Assembly (NCBI RefSeq): GCF_039691755.1
Contig: NZ_CP137552.1
Span: 2,542,001 to 2,606,000 of the forward strand
Length of the DNA: 64,000 bases
Direction: 5' to 3'
Origin: Halomonas sp. Bachu 37
GTDB taxonomy: Bacteria; Pseudomonadota; Gammaproteobacteria; Pseudomonadales; Halomonadaceae
Shown in pieces: positions 60,793-64,000 of this stretch. The notes under the pieces are model-generated. The model saw only the letters and a list, made by a program, of their open reading frames with translations. It was not told the DNA's origin and ran no database searches. A program made the translations under genes and the position numbers. Within the stretch, counting starts at the first letter, position 1; the number at the start of each line of letters is the position of its first letter.

Positions 60793-61221
60793 TCAACGCA
60801 CGATCATCACCGAGACCTTGGCATGGTGGACGACATGCTCGGCATTCGGCCCCAGAACGTAATCGACAAACTTGCGCTTGGTATGCGAGGCCATGACGAT
60901 CAGGTCGACATCCAGTTTCTTGCCCGCCTTGATGATGGCCTCCCAGGGAGAGCCATCGACAATCACGCTTTGTACTTTTATCTCCTCGGGCACGTTCTCC
61001 TTGATAAACGTATGCTGAGCCGCCGATATCGCCTCATGGGCCTTGGCCGAAAAATTCTTGGGAAAATAGGCACCCACCATGGGCATGTGAAATTCGGGCA
61101 GCACCGTTACCACGTGCAGGCTGGCATCAAAGCTCTTGCACAGTGCCAGCGCGGTGGGTAGTGCCTTGTGCCATGAGGCTTCCTCGTTGAGATCCACCGG
61201 CAACAGGATTTTCCGATACAT
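60793..61221 (-). CDS. Universal stress protein, UspF/TeaD-like
   Basis: 142 residues. The Usp fold begins MYRKILLPVDLNEEASWHKALPTALALCK. The C-terminal nucleotide region reads MASHTKRKFVDYVLGPNAEHVVHHAKVSVMIVR, where the usual GxxG is replaced (HTKRK) but the LG-P/S-NAEHVV part is kept, as in UspF-type proteins. In Halomonas elongata TeaD, a Usp, is encoded with the ectoine TRAP transporter TeaABC and limits its activity by binding ATP. Here it lies 28 bases after a fused TRAP permease, so it may regulate that transporter. GAGGAG lies 7 bases before the ATG. Confidence 0.88.
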   Translation of the reverse strand: MYRKILLPVDLNEEASWHKALPTALALCKSFDASLHVVTVLPEFHMPMVGAYFPKNFSAKAHEAISAAQHTFIKENVPEEIKVQSVIVDGSPWEAIIKAGKKLDVDLIVMASHTKRKFVDYVLGPNAEHVVHHAKVSVMIVR

Positions 61222-61249
61222 GATGATACTCCTCTTCTAACGATGGATA

Positions 61250-63850
61250 TCAGGCGTCGGCGGCGGTCGTTGCACTGGGCGGTTCACGACGCCGACGCTG
61301 CAGCATCACCACCAGACCAAAGATGGCCAGAGCAGGAATCCACAGCCACTCTTTGGTCCAGCGATCCACCGGAGCCAGCACTTCGATGATCTCTTGATCG
61401 AAATCGAAACCCAGCTCGGCGGCCTGACTGCCGAACGCCACAAAGTCGACCAGCGCCTGGCCATCATCGACCCAAAGCTCCATTCCCAGCGCTTCCATGC
61501 GCTCTTCCCCGCTGTCGCCACGCGGTACCGGCACCAGGATGTACGTCGTCATCGGATCGCCGTAATCATCTTCACCGGCGATTTGCACCCGCAGGTTACT
61601 GCCGTCATCGACGCTTTCCAGCGCTTCTACAAACTGAGCAGGAGGAACGGACTCGTAAGGGTCGTGGATACGGTCCATCCAGAAGCCCGGACGAAACAGG
61701 GTAAAGGCGACCAGCAGCAGCAGCAGCGATTCGTACCAGCGGTTGCGGGTAATCATGTAGCCCTGAGTACCCGCCGCGAAAATCAGCATGGCGGTCGTGG
61801 CGACGATAAACACCACGACACCCTGTAGCACGCTGACGTCGATCAACAGGAGATCGGTATTGAAGATGAACAGAAACGGCAGTGCCGCCGTGCGCAGGCT
61901 GTAGTAGAAGGCCTGAAAGCCGGTACGTAACGGGTCGCCACCGGAGACCGCCGCCGCGGCGAACGAGGCCAAGCCGACAGGCGGCGTGACATCGGCCATG
62001 ATGCCGAAGTAGAACACGAATAGATGTACCGCGATCAAAGGCACGATCAGACCGTTCTGCTGGCCCAACAGCACGATCACCGGCGCCATCAACGCGGATA
62101 CCACGATATAGTTGGCGGTGGTCGGCAGGCCCATGCCCAGAATCAAGCTGAGCAACGCGGTAAGCAGCAGAATCATCATCAAGTTGCCGCCGGAAAGGAT
62201 CTCGACCACATCCGCCAGCACCAGGCCCACACCGGTTTGCGAGACGGCACCCACCACGATACCGGCGGTAGCGGTCGCGATACCGATACCGATCATGTTG
62301 CGTGCCCCCGCGACGAGACCGTCCCAGAGATCCTTTAAGCCTTCCTTGACGTCGGCGGCAAACTGGCTGTGACCACGAAAGAAAGCGATGACGGGACGCT
62401 GCGTGACCATGATGAAGATCATGAACATCGTCGCCCAGAAGGCCGACAGTCCCGGTGACATGCGCTCCACCATCAAGCACCACACCAGCACGATAACCGG
62501 CAGGATGTAGTGCAGGCCGACCATTACCGTGGGGCGTGTCTGCGGCAGTGATACCACCGCCGAGTTGGGGTCATCCATTTCAAGTTCTGGATAATTAGAG
62601 CTCACTTTCAACAAGCCGATATAGACCAAGACCAGGCCAAGCGATACGACCCAGGGCGTAGCCTCGCCCAATACTGGTTTAAGCCAACCCAGACCGTAAT
62701 AAACGGCGAACGACAGCACCATCAGCAGGATCAATCCGGTCATGAAGCCAAGAATTTTATTGAGCAAGGGTCGTGGCGGATTACCCGAAGGCAACCCCTT
62801 CATGTTCGCCTTAAGCGCTTCGAGGTGAACAATATAGATAAGCGCAATATAGGAAATCACCGCAGGCAGGAAGGCGTGCTTGATCACTTCAACATAAGAT
62901 ATGCCGACGTATTCCACCATCAGGAAGGCGGCGGCACCCATCACGGGCGGCATGATCTGGCCGTTGACGGATGAAGCCACTTCCACGGCGCCCGCTTTTT
63001 CCGAGCTAAAGCCAACACGCTTCATCATCGGAATCGTGAACGTCCCCGTGGTTACCGTATTGGCAATCGACGACCCCGAAATCAAACCGGTCATGCCGGA
63101 CGCCACCACGGCGGCTTTCGCCGGGCCGCCCTTGAAGTGACCAAGCATGGAAAAAGCGACTTTGATGAAATAATTGCCAGCGCCCGCCTTTTCCAGCAAT
63201 GCGCCAAACAGAACGAACAGGAAGACAAAGCTGGTGGAAACCCCCAATGCAATACCGAACACGCCTTGAGTGCCCAGCCACTGGTGATTGATCAAACCGC
63301 CCAGGCTTACACCCCGGTGGGCCAGGATACCCGGCATATAAGGACCGAACAGCGAATAGACGATAAACAGGCCCGCCACGATCATCAACGGAGGACCCAG
63401 TGCGCGCCGGGTGGCTTCCAGCAACATGATGATGCCTATCACCCCGATCACGATATCCTGGGTGATAGGACGACCAGGCCGTTGCGCCAGATCGGAATAA
63501 AAGATGAAAAGATAGGCGCCACAGAAAGCAGCCACCGCGGCAAACACCCAGTCCAGTAACGGAATACGGTCGCGGGGCGAGCGCTTCAGGGCGGGATAAG
63601 CCATGAAAGCGAGAAACAGCGCAAACGCCAGGTGGATCGAGCGTGACTCGGTGGCACTGAACACCCCGAACCCCACCATGTAAGGCAGGGGTGACGCAAT
63701 CCATAGCTGAAACAGCGACCACGTCGCTGCGATACTTACCAATAGTCTACCCGGCATTCCCGCAGGCTTTCGTGCCCCCGAATCGCTGGAAGCGACCATA
63801 TCCTCCAGGTCATTTTCAGCCGCCGCCGAGGGTTGTCTGTCATCACGCAT
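61250..63850 (-). CDS. TRAP transporter fused permease (4TM/12TM), TAXI type
   Basis: 866 residues from the ATG at 63850 (a TTG 11 codons earlier is possible). The small and large TRAP membrane subunits are fused: an N-terminal DctQ-like part (about 40-190), then a DctM-like part (about 200-720) with GSSIANTVTTGTFTIPMMKRVGFSSEKAGAVEVASSVNGQIMPPVMGAAAFLMVEY and GLPTTANYIVVSALMAPVIV plus the PPVGLASFAAAAVSGGDPLRTGFQAF block. A poorly conserved hydrophilic domain (about 760-850) precedes a last helix. Fused TRAP permeases pair with TAXI-type binding proteins and use ion gradients. Substrate is unknown. The permease differs from TeaBC, which is two separate proteins of the DctP type. Confidence 0.9.
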   Translation of the reverse strand: MRDDRQPSAAAENDLEDMVASSDSGARKPAGMPGRLLVSIAATWSLFQLWIASPLPYMVGFGVFSATESRSIHLAFALFLAFMAYPALKRSPRDRIPLLDWVFAAVAAFCGAYLFIFYSDLAQRPGRPITQDIVIGVIGIIMLLEATRRALGPPLMIVAGLFIVYSLFGPYMPGILAHRGVSLGGLINHQWLGTQGVFGIALGVSTSFVFLFVLFGALLEKAGAGNYFIKVAFSMLGHFKGGPAKAAVVASGMTGLISGSSIANTVTTGTFTIPMMKRVGFSSEKAGAVEVASSVNGQIMPPVMGAAAFLMVEYVGISYVEVIKHAFLPAVISYIALIYIVHLEALKANMKGLPSGNPPRPLLNKILGFMTGLILLMVLSFAVYYGLGWLKPVLGEATPWVVSLGLVLVYIGLLKVSSNYPELEMDDPNSAVVSLPQTRPTVMVGLHYILPVIVLVWCLMVERMSPGLSAFWATMFMIFIMVTQRPVIAFFRGHSQFAADVKEGLKDLWDGLVAGARNMIGIGIATATAGIVVGAVSQTGVGLVLADVVEILSGGNLMMILLLTALLSLILGMGLPTTANYIVVSALMAPVIVLLGQQNGLIVPLIAVHLFVFYFGIMADVTPPVGLASFAAAAVSGGDPLRTGFQAFYYSLRTAALPFLFIFNTDLLLIDVSVLQGVVVFIVATTAMLIFAAGTQGYMITRNRWYESLLLLLVAFTLFRPGFWMDRIHDPYESVPPAQFVEALESVDDGSNLRVQIAGEDDYGDPMTTYILVPVPRGDSGEERMEALGMELWVDDGQALVDFVAFGSQAAELGFDFDQEIIEVLAPVDRWTKEWLWIPALAIFGLVVMLQRRRREPPSATTAADA

Positions 63851-63903
63851 ACGCTTGCCCTGCCTAATGGTCAGCGCTGACAATCAGCGCTTTCAACAAG
63901 AAA

Positions 63904-63926
63904 CGCGGACACCCTGGGCGTCCGCG
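63904..63926 (-). terminator. Intercistronic hairpin between binding protein and permease
   Basis: On the minus strand CGCGGACGCC/GGTGTCCGCG forms a 10-bp stem (one G-T pair) with a 3-base loop, followed by TTTCTTG. A second hairpin GTGAAC/GTTCAC lies at about 63941-63955. They probably act as partial terminators or 3-prime protectors that keep binding-protein mRNA above permease mRNA. Confidence 0.65.
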
Positions 63927-63984
63927 CTTAACTACTGGTGGTGAACGGTGTTCACCCGTTGCTTATTACGCTACCGCTGCGCTG

Positions 63985-64000
63985 TTACTCGATCCAGCCA
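63985..64000 (-). CDS. Partial gene end, probably the TAXI-type TRAP substrate-binding protein
   Basis: Reading on the minus strand from the right edge gives ...GWIE then TAA at 63985-63987. A gene directly upstream of a fused TRAP permease on the same strand is usually its periplasmic binding protein, and the two intercistronic hairpins that follow fit that layout. Only four residues are inside the window, so this rests on context. Confidence 0.4.

Noticed and set aside
60793..63850. teaBCD ectoine uptake genes
   Set aside because: TeaB and TeaC are separate proteins of the DctP-type TRAP family; here the permease is one fused TAXI-type protein, so only the arrangement is similar.

Overview
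The window (high-GC, mostly protein coding, no rRNA, tRNA, insertion sequence or CRISPR seen) looks like chromosome of a moderately halophilic gammaproteobacterium of the Halomonadaceae, most likely Halomonas or a close relative. The reasons are a complete ectoine-degradation cluster (doeA-doeB-doeX-doeC-doeD with eutB and eutC), a BetT-type choline transporter, a TRAP transporter with a universal stress protein, and a trehalose/alpha-glucan cluster, all tied to compatible-solute physiology. Species assignment is inference from gene content; no marker RNA gene is present.

Layout. 79-2293 (minus): nfeD and a slipin, divergent from an NAD-type isocitrate dehydrogenase (2438-3451). 3452-3979 is a long AT-rich control region with a perfect FNR/Anr-type box and a decaying 13-14 bp tandem repeat array. 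3980-23388 (plus) is a 19.4 kb alpha-glucan/trehalose block: glgA, treZ, malQ, treY, a DUF2934 protein, glgX, glgE, a treS-maltokinase fusion and glgB, closed by a strong terminator. Together these can build glucan from ADP-glucose (GlgA) or from trehalose through maltose-1-phosphate (TreS-Mak, GlgE), branch it (GlgB), debranch and rearrange it (GlgX, MalQ) and turn it back into trehalose (TreY, TreZ). No glgC or glgP is in the window.

23464-32255 (minus): ectoine catabolism, in transcription order doeA, doeB, doeX, then doeC, doeD, eutB, eutC and a HAD-family hydrolase. 32641-42851: ghrA-like reductase, a DUF3108 protein, a LysO-type exporter, an SpmAB-type membrane protein, a DNA glycosylase, an OsmC-YcaO fusion, modABC, and sugE preceded by a two-hairpin guanidine-II (mini-ykkC) riboswitch. 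42944-45569 (minus): an SDR, an old yellow enzyme and its TetR regulator with two matching operator-like palindromes. 45731-52704 (plus): RND adaptor, RND pump, BaeSR-like two-component system and a Spy/CpxP-like periplasmic protein.

52897-64000: betT with a BetI-like operator, an acetaldehyde-type aldehyde dehydrogenase, a hybrid histidine kinase translationally coupled to a cysteine-free protein of the molybdopterin-oxidoreductase fold, a DUF2189 membrane protein, a UspF-like stress protein, a fused TRAP permease, and the last codons of what is probably its TAXI-type binding protein at the right edge. Start codons were picked by ribosome-binding-site position, so several genes are shorter than the longest possible reading frame. 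Functions rest on recognised motifs and family knowledge; no database search was possible.
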